DNA from: Planctomycetota bacterium
Lineage (GTDB): Bacteria; Planctomycetota; UBA1135; GCA-002686595
Length of the DNA: 64,000 bases
Reading direction: 5' to 3'
Assembly: GCA_016709875.1 (NCBI GenBank)
Contig: JADJLZ010000016.1
Coordinates: forward strand, 1-64,000
A program made the position numbers and the translations under genes. Below the pieces are notes generated by a model that had not been told where the DNA came from, ran no database searches, and worked only from the letters and a program-made list of their open reading frames with translations. The first letter of the stretch is position 1. Each line of letters opens with the position of its first letter. Below are positions 8,345 to 17,096 of the stretch, in pieces.

Positions 8345-9934
8345 ATGCTGCGTCCCGCATTCGCCGCGATTCTCGTCCTCTCGTGCGCGCCCGTCGCGCT
8401 CGGCCAATGTCCGATGATCGACACGTCGTTCACGGCTCCGCCCGCGGGGCTGGGACTCGAAGGCACCCCGAGTGTCGCGACGAGCTACCAGGGCCAGCTC
8501 GTCGCGGGTGCGAGTTGGATCCCGGGAGGCGCGCCGCCCTCGTACTGGGTCGCGTCCTTCGACGGGTCGGCGTGGCACCCATTCGCGAGCATGCCCAGCC
8601 TGGCCCCGAGCGCGTTGCGCGTGCTCGACCTGGGCGCAGGTCCTGAGCTGTACCTCGGCCTGGAGCTCGGCCCTCCCTCCACCGCGCGCGTACCGGTCTA
8701 TCGCTGGACAGGAACGAGTTGGTCGCTGCTCGCCACGGGTCCGAACACCGGCCAAACCACGGGGCGAATCCGCGACCTGCTCGTGTACGACGAGGGCGCA
8801 GGCCCGCGACTGTTCGCCATTGGCGAGGACTTGGTGACTGCGCAGATCACGCAAGCACAGGGGATCCTGCGTTGGGACGGCTCGGCCTGGACACAGGTCG
8901 GAGCCGGGCTTCCTCGCTGCGACGCAGCGTGTGTGCACGACGACGGCTCCGGACCGGCGCTGTTCGTCGCCGACCAGAGCACGGTCCGCAAGTGGGATGG
9001 ATCGAGTTGGACCACGACGGGTCTCGTGGGGTTCCCGGCGTTGCGCTCGCTGGCCTCGTACGACGATGGGAATGGACCGCTGCTGTACGCCGCGGGGGCC
9101 TGGACGCCGAACTCGCTCTACCACGGGCTCGCGCGCTGGGACGGGAGCGCGTGGCAACCGGTTCCGGGAGTATCGGGGGACGGTTATTCGGGACCTCTCG
9201 CCGTGTTCGACGATGGATCGGGAGCGCGTCCGAGCCTGTGGGTGTTGGCGCCTCAGCCGGGCGGGGGCAACAGGGTTCGAGCGTTCGACGGGACGAGTTG
9301 GTCGCCGACGTCTTTCTTCGCCTCCGGCTATCCCACCGCGATTGCAAGCCTCAGCAACATCGGCGGACCCGATGCACTCTTCCTCGGCACCGCCACCGCC
9401 CACGTCGAGGGCACCAGCGTCAGCTCGCAGCTCTTGCGCGCGTGCGAGGAGGTACAGCCCTTCTGTTCCGGCGATGGAACGGAGCCCGTGCCGTGTCCGT
9501 GCTGGAACTACGGATCGGCCGGGCGCGGCTGCGAGAACTCGAGCACGACCGGCGGAGCCCTGCTCACGGCGAGCGGTGCTACGCATCCCGATTCGCTCGT
9601 CCTCCACGTGGCTGGCACTCCCGCGACCGCGTTGTGCGTGTTCGCCCAAGGCTCGACGCCGCTCACGCCCGCGGTGATGTTCGGTGACGGCGTGCGCTGC
9701 ATCGGTGGCTCGATCCAGCGTCTGTACGCGCACAACGCGGTCGCCGGCGCGACGAGCGCGCCCGGTCCAGGGGAGCTCGGCATCCTCGCCCGCTCCGCCG
9801 CGCTCGGCGCGCCGATCGCGCCGGGCTCGGTGCGAGTGTACCAGGTCTACTATCGCGACCCGAGCGCCACGTTCTGTCCGGTGCCGTTCGGCGGGTTCAT
9901 GAACCTCTCGAACGCCATGCGCGTGCGCTGGTAG
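8345..9934 (+). CDS. Secreted propeller-like protein with the same C-terminal domain
   Basis: 529 residues with a clear signal peptide (MLRPAFAAILVLSCAPVALG). The body consists of repeats built on a W-D-G-S/T-S-W pattern (FDGSAWHPF, WTGTSWSLL, WDGSAWTQV, WDGSSWTTT, WDGSAWQPV, FDGTSWSPT) about 45-60 residues apart, consistent with a beta-propeller. From about 385 it carries the shared C-terminal domain (FCSGDGT, CPCWNYGSAGRGCENS, MFGDGVRCIGG, YQVYYRDP). It follows the FG-GAP gene on the same strand after a 215-base gap with no recognisable gene. Function is unknown. Confidence 0.75.
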   Translation: MLRPAFAAILVLSCAPVALGQCPMIDTSFTAPPAGLGLEGTPSVATSYQGQLVAGASWIPGGAPPSYWVASFDGSAWHPFASMPSLAPSALRVLDLGAGPELYLGLELGPPSTARVPVYRWTGTSWSLLATGPNTGQTTGRIRDLLVYDEGAGPRLFAIGEDLVTAQITQAQGILRWDGSAWTQVGAGLPRCDAACVHDDGSGPALFVADQSTVRKWDGSSWTTTGLVGFPALRSLASYDDGNGPLLYAAGAWTPNSLYHGLARWDGSAWQPVPGVSGDGYSGPLAVFDDGSGARPSLWVLAPQPGGGNRVRAFDGTSWSPTSFFASGYPTAIASLSNIGGPDALFLGTATAHVEGTSVSSQLLRACEEVQPFCSGDGTEPVPCPCWNYGSAGRGCENSSTTGGALLTASGATHPDSLVLHVAGTPATALCVFAQGSTPLTPAVMFGDGVRCIGGSIQRLYAHNAVAGATSAPGPGELGILARSAALGAPIAPGSVRVYQVYYRDPSATFCPVPFGGFMNLSNAMRVRW

Positions 9935-9936
9935 GC

Positions 9937-10029
9937 GCGCGCTCGACGGCGCTGGGCGACACGATCGTCCCCGGCACCGCGCGCCCGTACTTCTCCTACG
10001 ATCGCGACCCGCGCGCGAGCTGCGGCTCA
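9937..10029 (+). pseudogene. Broken copy of the shared secreted C-terminal domain
   Basis: Directly after the stop at 9934 the plus strand reads STALGDTIVPGTARPYFSYD then RDPRASCG. This matches the end of the C-terminal domain in the two upstream genes (AALGDVIAPGMTRYYQVYYRDP). It has no start and no upstream body, so it is the stump of a third tandem paralogue. Confidence 0.65.
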
Positions 10030-10093
10030 CGATCCACGCAAGGTCGAGACTCTGCGCAGGCAGTGCAGCCTGAGCCCCCAGAAGTCCGAGCGA

Positions 10094-10150
10094 TGGCTGC
10101 TGCACGTGCGCATCGAGTCCCAGGGGCTCGCGATCGAGCGCGAGGACTGA
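10094..10150 (+). pseudogene. Copy of the Clp ATPase 3' tail
   Basis: Nineteen codons read WLLHVRIESQGLAIERED and a TGA, against GLLRVRVESEGLAIELED at the end of the clp fragment at 3498. The DNA similarity runs past the stop into the end of the convergent secreted-protein gene in both places. It is a duplicated junction, not a gene. Confidence 0.65.
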
Positions 10151-10163
10151 GCCGCGCGGCGGG

Positions 10164-11864
10164 CTACGGCGCGAAGACGAGCGAGAGCCCGTTCGTCGTG
10201 TTGGTCCCGCTGCCGCAGGGGCCCGCGACGTCGCGGTACCAGACCTGCAGGTTCCACTGCTCGCCGGGCTGGATGTGACCGCCCGCGGGCAAGCCCTGGC
10301 TCAACGCGACCAGACCAGGGCCGTAGTGCAGCACGCCGCTCGCATCCGCGCTCGCGAGCGGCAGGCGGTACAGGCCTGACCCCAGACCCGGGCTCACGAC
10401 GCGCAACCCATCGCCCAGGAACGCGCTCGTGCGAGCGCGGCCCAGGAAGCCGATCGCGTTCACGCCCGGGGGAAGCCAGCGGGCTTCGAGAGAGAGGTCG
10501 TCCGCGGCAACGCTTTTCGTGCCGCAAGCAGCGAGCACAGCTCCATAGCCGGTCGAGTTGCGGCAACCGCCGTGGCCGTCGGAGTTCGAGCATGGACTCG
10601 CGCCGCCGCACGATCCGTACTGCGAGACGCCGGGAGCGATCTCGAAGAAGTAGGCCGCGCCCGAGTCGCAGGTGAGCATCCCGGGGCACGCGCCGTCGAA
10701 GAACACGTTGCCGGCGAGGATCGTCGTGCCGTCGATCGCGCAGCTGTCACCCATCCCGTCGCCGTAGACCATGTCCGCCGCGAAGCACTTGCCGGTCTGT
10801 CTCCAGGTCGACCCTGCCTCCTCGAACACGTAGATCGCGCCGTACCCGAAAGGGGTGTCGTGGGAGTAGTCGCCGATCACCGCATGAGTCCCGGAGACGG
10901 ATATCGCACTCCCGAAGGCGTCCGCACTCGCAATGTCCCTTGGGGTGAGCACCTGAACTTGGTCCCAGGTCGAATTAGGGTGTTGAAAGACGAAGACCGC
11001 GCCGCCGCCAGGGGCTCCGATGTGATTGTTGGGTGCGCCGACGAGAATCCCGTCGACGGTGACGGCCGAGGTCATACCGAACGCCTGGGTGCGCGAGGGA
11101 TTGGGCGGCGTGAGCTTCTGGGTCTGCACCCACTGCGCACCTTGGCGTTCGTAAACGTAGGCGGCGCCGACGTAGTTGATGCTGCCGTTGAATGCGCCAA
11201 CAGCCCCCGCAACCGCGACATCGCCATTGAGCCCGACCGACCAACCGAAGTGATCCCCCGACACTCCATCGTTTGCGACCACCTTGGCGACCTGGGTCCA
11301 TGTGCCGGACGCGAGCTCGAAGATGTAGGCGGCGCCTGTGTTTATGCCAGCGTGCCATTCGCCAACCGCGCCGCCGATGATTCGGTTGCCAGAGAGAGCA
11401 ATCGAGTAGCCCAAGAAGAAGTTGATCGCCGCGTCGTTGGCCGCGAGCTTCGCTGTCTGACTCCAACTTCCACCGGAGAGCTCGAAGACGTAGATCGCTC
11501 CCGAATTCAGGTTGCCCTGTGCAAGAGCGGCCGGGGCACCAATTGCCATTCGATTGCCTTCAATCCGAACGCTGAACCCGAATCCAGCGCTTGTCGTCGG
11601 GTCTCCCGCCTTGAGCCGCTGCCACTCGATCCACCCCTGTGAAGAGTGTTGAAACACGTATGCAGCACCCGAGTTCGTGGCGACGTCGTCAGCATCGGAC
11701 GCACCGACGACTGCCCAGTCACCGGAGAGCGCAACGGCAACACCGAAGCTGTCGTGCGCTTGAAGCCCCGACCCTTCGAACTTTTCCTGCTCGACCTGCG
11801 CGGCTGTCAGGCCGGCGAGCACGACGACGGACACCGCTACGCTCGTCACGAAGGCACAGGACAT
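10164..11864 (-). CDS. Secreted integrin-type FG-GAP protein with Cys-rich C-terminal domain
   Basis: 566 residues with a signal peptide (MSCAFVTSVAVSVVVLAGLTAAQ). Seven repeats of about 55 residues follow the pattern D-x-FG-x-(S/A)-x-(A/S)-hydrophobic ... GAAYVF...W...KL (AHDSFGVAVALSGDWAVVGA; GAAYVFQ; GAIYVFELSGGSW), the integrin-alpha-like FG-GAP propeller. The C-terminal 150 residues belong to the shared domain in a more divergent form (YGSCGGASPCSNSDGHGGC, LGDGLRVVSPG, WNLQVWYRDV). It is convergent with the clp tail copy at 10150. Confidence 0.78.
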   Translation of the reverse strand: MSCAFVTSVAVSVVVLAGLTAAQVEQEKFEGSGLQAHDSFGVAVALSGDWAVVGASDADDVATNSGAAYVFQHSSQGWIEWQRLKAGDPTTSAGFGFSVRIEGNRMAIGAPAALAQGNLNSGAIYVFELSGGSWSQTAKLAANDAAINFFLGYSIALSGNRIIGGAVGEWHAGINTGAAYIFELASGTWTQVAKVVANDGVSGDHFGWSVGLNGDVAVAGAVGAFNGSINYVGAAYVYERQGAQWVQTQKLTPPNPSRTQAFGMTSAVTVDGILVGAPNNHIGAPGGGAVFVFQHPNSTWDQVQVLTPRDIASADAFGSAISVSGTHAVIGDYSHDTPFGYGAIYVFEEAGSTWRQTGKCFAADMVYGDGMGDSCAIDGTTILAGNVFFDGACPGMLTCDSGAAYFFEIAPGVSQYGSCGGASPCSNSDGHGGCRNSTGYGAVLAACGTKSVAADDLSLEARWLPPGVNAIGFLGRARTSAFLGDGLRVVSPGLGSGLYRLPLASADASGVLHYGPGLVALSQGLPAGGHIQPGEQWNLQVWYRDVAGPCGSGTNTTNGLSLVFAP

Positions 11865-12065
11865 CTAGCTCCTCCCCGCGTAACCGCCGGCCGCAATTGG
11901 TGACACGACGCCGCATGCGCGTCCGAACTGCGGGCCCTGCATGCGATCACGCGGGACCCGACCCGACGGGCCAGCACGTCTTGCGATTGAGCTGGCCGCA
12001 GAGGCGCGGGGAGGAAGTACGGCCCCTCTGGCGCCCACCTGAAAGTACCGTGTGACAGCGGTCAT
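11865..12065. other. Intergenic region upstream of the minus-strand FG-GAP gene
   Basis: About 200 bases between two minus-strand genes, presumably holding the promoter of the gene ending at 10164. No strong promoter, hairpin or coding signal was identified. Confidence 0.35.
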
Positions 12066-14410
12066 CTAGTGGTACCTCACGATCGAGTAGGCTGACGATC
12101 CCGCTCGGAAGGCGACGGCGAACCCATCTCCACTCGACGGAAACGAGAAGCCCCTGATGTGTGCATCGGTCTGGCTCTTGATCTCGGACCAAGCCGTGCC
12201 ACCCGAGGTGCCCTGCCAGACCCGCCCGCACTCACCACCGACCCAGATACCCGAGGGAGCGATCTCGACCCGGTTGAGGACCGGCACACTGCCGAGGTCG
12301 TCCCCTACGAGGCACTGAGGAATCACGGGGTGATTTGCAACCGCGACGAAGGTAGAGAACTGGCCACCACTGTAGGTGGAAACGAGGATGACACCCTGCT
12401 TGACGCCTGCGATCGTCTTCACGCCTACGGCGTAGGCAACCGTACCCCCCAGGTCGATGTCGACATCCGTGAGGTCCGTGATGCTGGGGTCTGTCGGCGT
12501 GATACTCGTCCAAGTCGGATTCAAGCCACCCACGAAAACGTAGGCCTTCGGTTGAGAGTTGCGGGTCCCGACGAAAATGCCGGTGTTCGCATCGCGAAAC
12601 CCGAGGCCCTTGAAATCGAAGTTCTGAAGCGAGGACCAGGTCTCGCTCGGAGGGATCAGCGGGTTCCAGTTCTGGCCGTTGTCCTGGCTCGAGTAGATCA
12701 GGCCGCCGGCTCCTGCTGCCCAGAAGGTCGACCCGCCGGCCCATTCGACTTCTCGAAGGTCCTTTCCATTGCTCCCACCTGGGGCAGCCTCGGAGATGCT
12801 CACGGGGTCAAACCAAGAGGTCCCGCTGGAATTGTTGGCGTACCAGATCTTCGCCCGAAACTGATAGGTCGCTCCCGGTCGATTGTCTGGGCTTCCAACC
12901 GCGACCCCGTGTTGACCACCGGCGTCCATTGCGATCGAAAGGAAGTTTGCGCCGTGGATGTCTGGACCGGGGTTGACCGGCGGACTATTCCAGGAAGCAC
13001 CGCCATCTATGGACTTGGCAACTCTGTAGCCCTGCCCGACCACCCAACCAGTGTTGTTGTCGATGAAGCACAGGTCCCGAATCCTCCAGGGGTCACCCTG
13101 CACTTCGAGCTGCCAAGTATCCCCACCGTCCGTCGAGTGCTGGAGGAATCCGCCCGTGCCCGCCATGACTCCCCGCTTGTTCGTGGGCCCGCCTTCGTTC
13201 GCCGCCGTGGCGTACATGGGCGTGGTCACCGCCGTCGGGGCGTCGGCCAGCAGGTTGCTGTACTGTGACCGGTCTTCCCAGACGCCGGTTGCCGGGTTTC
13301 GCTTGACGTGTTGTCCGCCGTAGCCGCCGGCGATCGCACTGTTGTCGCCATCGAAGATCGACACCGAGTACAGCGTGTTGAACGTCTTCAGCCGCCAGAC
13401 GTCGGTCAGGTTGTTCGGGTTTCCGTCGTCATTGTACGCGAGGTCCGTCGCGCAGTTCTTGCAGCCGGCTCCCGTGCAGGTGCATTCGTGCGCCTCGCTC
13501 GTCCAGGTCAAGCCGAAGTCCGTCGAGCGGAACGCCATGCCGCAGGGATTTCCGAAGCCTCCGACCATCAGTGCGAGAGACTGGGTCGGATTCCGGCTGA
13601 TCTCGATGTCCCAAGGCTGGAACCCAGTGGCGGGAGGCGGCGTGCTGCAGATCGGCTGCGCGCAGGGCGGAAGCAGCTGTGTTCCGCACAGGTCCCGGAT
13701 GTCGAACACCACGTGCCAGACGACACCGTCTGTCGTGCGGAAGATCAGGCCGGGCTGTGCTGTCATGAGTCCGAGGTACGGACCGGTGGCAGAGCCGACC
13801 ACGGGGCCCGGAACGATGTCGAGCGAGTAGAAGTCGAACTTCTGCAGGCTCCCTCCCTGGATCGGGTTGCCCCCCTTGTCGAGCAGGAGCACGGGCTGGG
13901 TCCAGTCCGACGGTGAACCGCTCCCCGTGCTGGTCCGGTACAGTCCGTGCTGTTCCACCAGCCATCCGTTCATCGGGTCGGTGAAGTGTACGTCCCATAG
14001 TTGCCCGCCGGCGGGCCCCACGTGGTAGGGATGCGTCCAAGTCACGCCTCCGTCGGTCGTGCGCGTGTACCAAGTGTCCTGCCCGACGGCCCAGCCCGTG
14101 AGCCCGTCATCCAGGAACTGAACGCGGTAGAGCAGATCCTTCAAGTTCGGGCCCGTGTCCTGGAAGTTCCAGGTGTAGCTGGTGCCGTTCCACACGCCGT
14201 GACGGATTCGACCTCCGTCCTCGACCGTCCAGACGGTGTTCCCGTCCTTGGTGAACGCGTCAAAAATCGTCCCCGCATGGCGCAGACCGAACTGCTGAGC
14301 TAGCGCCGGGGCGTCAAGAAACCCGACGAGAACCAGCAGCGAGGCAGCGAGGCAGAGGCAGCGAGGCAGCGAGGAACTAGAACCGAGGCGGGGCGCGAGT
14401 TGTCCAGCAT
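12066..14410 (-). CDS. Secreted Ycf48/BNR-type beta-propeller protein, frame set by an 8-bp repeat
   Basis: A large exported protein with repeats of the Ycf48/sortilin BNR kind (GWAVGQDTWYTRTTDGGVTW, AFRSTDFGLTWTS, GWVVGQGYRVAKSIDGGASW, IYSSQDNGQNW). It lacks the Cys-rich C-domain of its neighbours. The only start with a good ribosome-binding site (GGAGAGAG, ATG at 14410) is out of frame with the body. The frames would join if one 8-bp unit of the repeat at 14337-14374 were lost, giving MLDNSRPASVLVPRC..., a complete signal peptide ending DAPALA-QQ. In the present frame an ATG at 14516 without a clear ribosome site is available. So the gene is either off here or starts unusually. Confidence 0.7.
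14337..14374. repeat. 8-bp tandem repeat (cagcgagg) inside signal-peptide codons
   Basis: Four copies of cagcgagg: 14337-14344, 14345-14352, 14359-14366 and 14367-14374. A 6-base variant, cagagg, sits between the pairs. Eight is not a multiple of three, so loss or gain of a unit changes the frame of the gene ending at 12066. On the coding strand the unit gives the same cyclic string PRCLAASL in every frame, so the signal peptide stays hydrophobic whichever frame is used. Confidence 0.85.
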
Positions 14411-14611
14411 TCTCTCTCTCCGTTGCGCGCTGTGGGTCAGGGAAGTCGAGCCGAAGCGGTCGGGCCTCGCGCGCATGCAGGCCAAACCACTCGCGAGAGC
14501 CACCTCGACGTGGCAACCGCGACCGATCCTGACGCTACCCCCGCAACACCGTGACGTGTCGGTAAATCCGGAAGAAGGGGTGGCTGGTCGCGGAGCGCGA
14601 CGAAGGCCAAG

Positions 14612-14635
14612 GCGGGACAGGGACTTCCGTCCCGC
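14612..14635. repeat. Hairpin in the divergent intergenic region
   Basis: Perfect 7-bp stem GCGGGAC / GTCCCGC with a 10-base loop. The loop can pair alternatively through an inner GGAC/GTCC. It lies between divergent promoters (start sites at 14410 and 14797), so termination is unlikely; it may be a REP-like unit or an operator. A comparable small hairpin is at 23727-23740. Confidence 0.4.
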
Positions 14636-14796
14636 TACCCCTGTGGTGGTCGGCTCGAACCTACCAGCAGATGGACGCCTTGTCTCGCGAGGAACCCGCG
14701 TCTCGCGCGTGCCCGATCTGCGCGAATGCGAGGCCTGGGCCGCGTGGCGCGGTCGGTTTGCCGGCGGCGCACGCGACCGATATCCTCCCCCGCTCG

Positions 14797-16185
14797 ATGG
14801 CCGCGCTGACCCTCCTCTTCCTGGCTTTCCTGTGGCAGGGCCCGCCGCCTGTGCCGGAGGCCGCGGACGACTTCGTGGTCGCGCGCGCGGGCGATCTCGA
14901 GTTGCGCTGGAGCGAGCTCGACGCGCTGCTGCTCGCGCGCCACGGGCAAACCGACACAGGCCGCGAGTCGCTGCACCACCTGGCCGAGACGCTCACGGTG
15001 CAGGCTGCCGCGAAGGAAGCGCGCATCGCGATCTCCGAGGCGAGCGTCGACGCGCGCGAGTCGGAGCTCGAGGGGCAGGTGCGCTCGGGCGGCGGCTCGC
15101 TCGACGAGTACCTGCGCAACGCGAACCTCTCGCGCCCCGAGTTCCGCTACTTCCTCGAGGTCGGGATGGAGCAGGAGGAGCTCACGCGCCGCGCGCTCGG
15201 CCTGGGCGCGGGCGCGAGCGTCAATCCCGACCAGACACGGCTTTGGATCCAGGAGGAGCTCACCAACCGCGAGGCGAAGGAGTTCCCCGCGCCCTGGTCG
15301 GACGGTGTCGTGTGGAGCGCGAAGGGCGTCACGATCCGCGTCGGGGACTACGCGCACTACCTGCGCAGGCGCCTGCCCTCCGACGAGCTGCACCAGGACT
15401 GCTTTCAGTACTTGCTCTACGAGAAAGTGCGCGCGCGCCTGCCCGACGTGACGCAGTCGAAGGTCGACGAATATGTGCAGCAGGAGATCGAGCGCCGCCG
15501 GCGCGAGGCGCTGCTCAACCCCAAGAACAAGGGCCTGCCCTTCGAGCGTCTGCTCGCGGCGCAGGGGCTGACGCTCGAGTCGCTCGCGCGCGACCCCGCG
15601 CTGATCGTCTCGGCGCTCTCGAAGCTGTGGGTCGACCGCGCGTACGACGCCGAGACGCTCAAGCGCACGTACCAGAACGAGCGGCCGCACTTCGACGACC
15701 TCTACGGCGAGGCGATCGACACCTCGCTGATCTTCCTGCGCGCCGCGCAGTTCAAGAACGAGTTCCAAAAGCGCACGTTCGACGAGGCGCAGGCGCAGCT
15801 GCGCGCGCTGGGCGAGAAGATCCAGTCGCTGGCGGACTTCCAGAAGGCCGCGCGCGCGCAATCCGAGGACCCCAAGTCCAAGGAGTCCGACGGCTCGCTC
15901 GGCTGGCTGACTTCGAGCAGCGCCGGCGCCCCCCCGGAGGTGCGCGCCGAGATCAAGAAGCGCATCGCGCACGCCCCCACGCCCGACGAGCTCGCCGGCG
16001 AGGGCCTCGTGGGCCCGCTGCGGACCTCGACCGGCTGCGTGCTACTCTGGCTCGGCCCGCGGCGGCCGGCGCCGGCGTGGGACAAGATGGCGGCATTCGT
16101 ACAGCTCGAGCTGCGCAAGCGCTTCCTCGACGAGGCGCTGCCGCCCGAGAGCGTGACCTACAACATCGGGATCCAGGGAAAGTAG
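14797..16185 (+). CDS. Exported SurA/PpiC-type peptidyl-prolyl isomerase-like protein
   Basis: 462 residues from the ATG at 14797, which begins a short signal peptide (MAALTLLFLAFLWQG); an ATG at 14671 is in frame but leaves the signal peptide internal. The N-terminal half is an alpha-helical SurA_N-like chaperone region (LHHLAETLTVQAAAKEARI). Residues about 330-440 resemble a parvulin domain (FDEAQAQLRALGEKI, SDGSLGWLTS, GLVGPLRTSTGCVLLWLG). The role would be folding of exported proteins. It ends only 7 bases before the first shell gene, so it may share their transcript. Confidence 0.72.
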   Translation: MAALTLLFLAFLWQGPPPVPEAADDFVVARAGDLELRWSELDALLLARHGQTDTGRESLHHLAETLTVQAAAKEARIAISEASVDARESELEGQVRSGGGSLDEYLRNANLSRPEFRYFLEVGMEQEELTRRALGLGAGASVNPDQTRLWIQEELTNREAKEFPAPWSDGVVWSAKGVTIRVGDYAHYLRRRLPSDELHQDCFQYLLYEKVRARLPDVTQSKVDEYVQQEIERRRREALLNPKNKGLPFERLLAAQGLTLESLARDPALIVSALSKLWVDRAYDAETLKRTYQNERPHFDDLYGEAIDTSLIFLRAAQFKNEFQKRTFDEAQAQLRALGEKIQSLADFQKAARAQSEDPKSKESDGSLGWLTSSSAGAPPEVRAEIKKRIAHAPTPDELAGEGLVGPLRTSTGCVLLWLGPRRPAPAWDKMAAFVQLELRKRFLDEALPPESVTYNIGIQGK

Positions 16186-16192
16186 TGCGGCG

Positions 16193-16489
16193 ATGCTGAT
16201 CGGCAAGGTGGTGGGCAGCGTGGTGGCGACGCGCAAGGACGAGAAGATGCAGAACCAGAAGCTGCTGCTCGTCCAGGTGCACGACCAGCAGAACAAGCCC
16301 AAGGAGCAGTACGTCGTGGCCGTGGATTCGGTCGGCGCGGGCCTGGACGAAATGGTGCTCTACGCCACCGGTTCGAGCGCACGCCAGACGACGCTGACCG
16401 AGAACAAGCCCTGCGACGCGGTGATCATGGCCGTCGTCGACTCCTGGGACCTCGGCGGCGACAACGTCTACGAGAAGTGGGCCAGCTGA
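16193..16489 (+). CDS. BMC-P vertex shell protein (EutN/CcmL family) 1
   Basis: 98 residues, the usual size for a pentameric bacterial-microcompartment vertex protein. Family features are the start MLIGKVVGSVVATRK, the strand KLLLVQVHD, GAGLDEMVLYATGSSAR and VIMAVVDSWD. It is the first of three adjacent paralogues that differ clearly from each other. The BMC-H and BMC-T proteins that form shell facets are not in this window, so the compartment must be completed by genes elsewhere, or this set works differently. Confidence 0.93.
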   Translation: MLIGKVVGSVVATRKDEKMQNQKLLLVQVHDQQNKPKEQYVVAVDSVGAGLDEMVLYATGSSARQTTLTENKPCDAVIMAVVDSWDLGGDNVYEKWAS

Positions 16490-16490
16490 G

Positions 16491-16793
16491 ATGTACCTCG
16501 CGCGCGTGATCGGTCGCCTCGTCGCGACGCGGCGCTACCCGGGCCTCGAGGGCGTCGCGCTGCAGCTCGTGCAACCGCTCGACGAGTACGGCGAGGACAT
16601 GGGCGACACGCTCGTCGCGGCCTCGGTCGTCTCGACCGGCCCGGGCGATCTGGTGCACTTCGTCGACGGCCGCGAAGGCGCGCTCGCCTGTCCGGTGACC
16701 TTCGTGCCCGTGGACGCCGCGATCATCGGCTTCGTCGAGCAGGCCTACGCCAACGGCGTGTTCCTCGGCCGCGCAGAGGAAGCGAGCGCCTGA
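16491..16793 (+). CDS. BMC-P vertex shell protein (EutN/CcmL family) 2
   Basis: 100 residues. It begins MYLARVIGRLVATRRYPGL and keeps the family layout: beta-strand LQLVQPLD, glycine turn STGPGDLVHFVDGREG, and terminal AAIIGFVEQ. It is more divergent than its neighbours and lacks the usual basic residue in the pore loop. Its start is two bases after the previous stop, and its TGA overlaps the ATG of the third copy, showing tight co-translation. Confidence 0.92.
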   Translation: MYLARVIGRLVATRRYPGLEGVALQLVQPLDEYGEDMGDTLVAASVVSTGPGDLVHFVDGREGALACPVTFVPVDAAIIGFVEQAYANGVFLGRAEEASA

Positions 16794-17095
16794 TGTTCCT
16801 CGCGCAAGTCGTCGGAACGGTGGTCTCGCCGGTGCAGATCCCGATCCTCGAGCGCCAGAAGCTCCTGCTCCTGCGCCCGGTCGGCCCCGACGGCAAGCCC
16901 AGCGGCAAGACGCGCATCGGCATCGACCGCGCGCAGGCCGGCGTGGGCGACCGCGTGCTCGTGATCGACGAGGGCAACTCGGGCCGGCAGATCATGGGCG
17001 ATCCCAAGGGTGCGGTGAAGACGATCGTCGTCGGCATCGTGGACTACGTCGAGGCGCACGGCGTGCTCGCCTACGACGCGCAACGGAGGGATTGA
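16793..17095 (+). CDS. BMC-P vertex shell protein (EutN/CcmL family) 3
   Basis: 100 residues: MFLAQVVGTVVSPVQ, KLLLLRPVGPDGK, GIDRAQAGVGDRVLVIDEGN and IVVGIVDYVE are standard EutN/CcmL elements. Three different BMC-P genes in a row are typical of Planctomycetes/Verrucomicrobia microcompartments for fucose and rhamnose breakdown (family knowledge). The aldolase gene begins one base after the stop. Confidence 0.93.
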   Translation: MFLAQVVGTVVSPVQIPILERQKLLLLRPVGPDGKPSGKTRIGIDRAQAGVGDRVLVIDEGNSGRQIMGDPKGAVKTIVVGIVDYVEAHGVLAYDAQRRD

Positions 17096-17096
17096 G

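Noticed and set aside
14337..14374. CRISPR-like short repeat
   Set aside because: Units are 8 bases with no spacers; it is a simple tandem repeat in a coding region.
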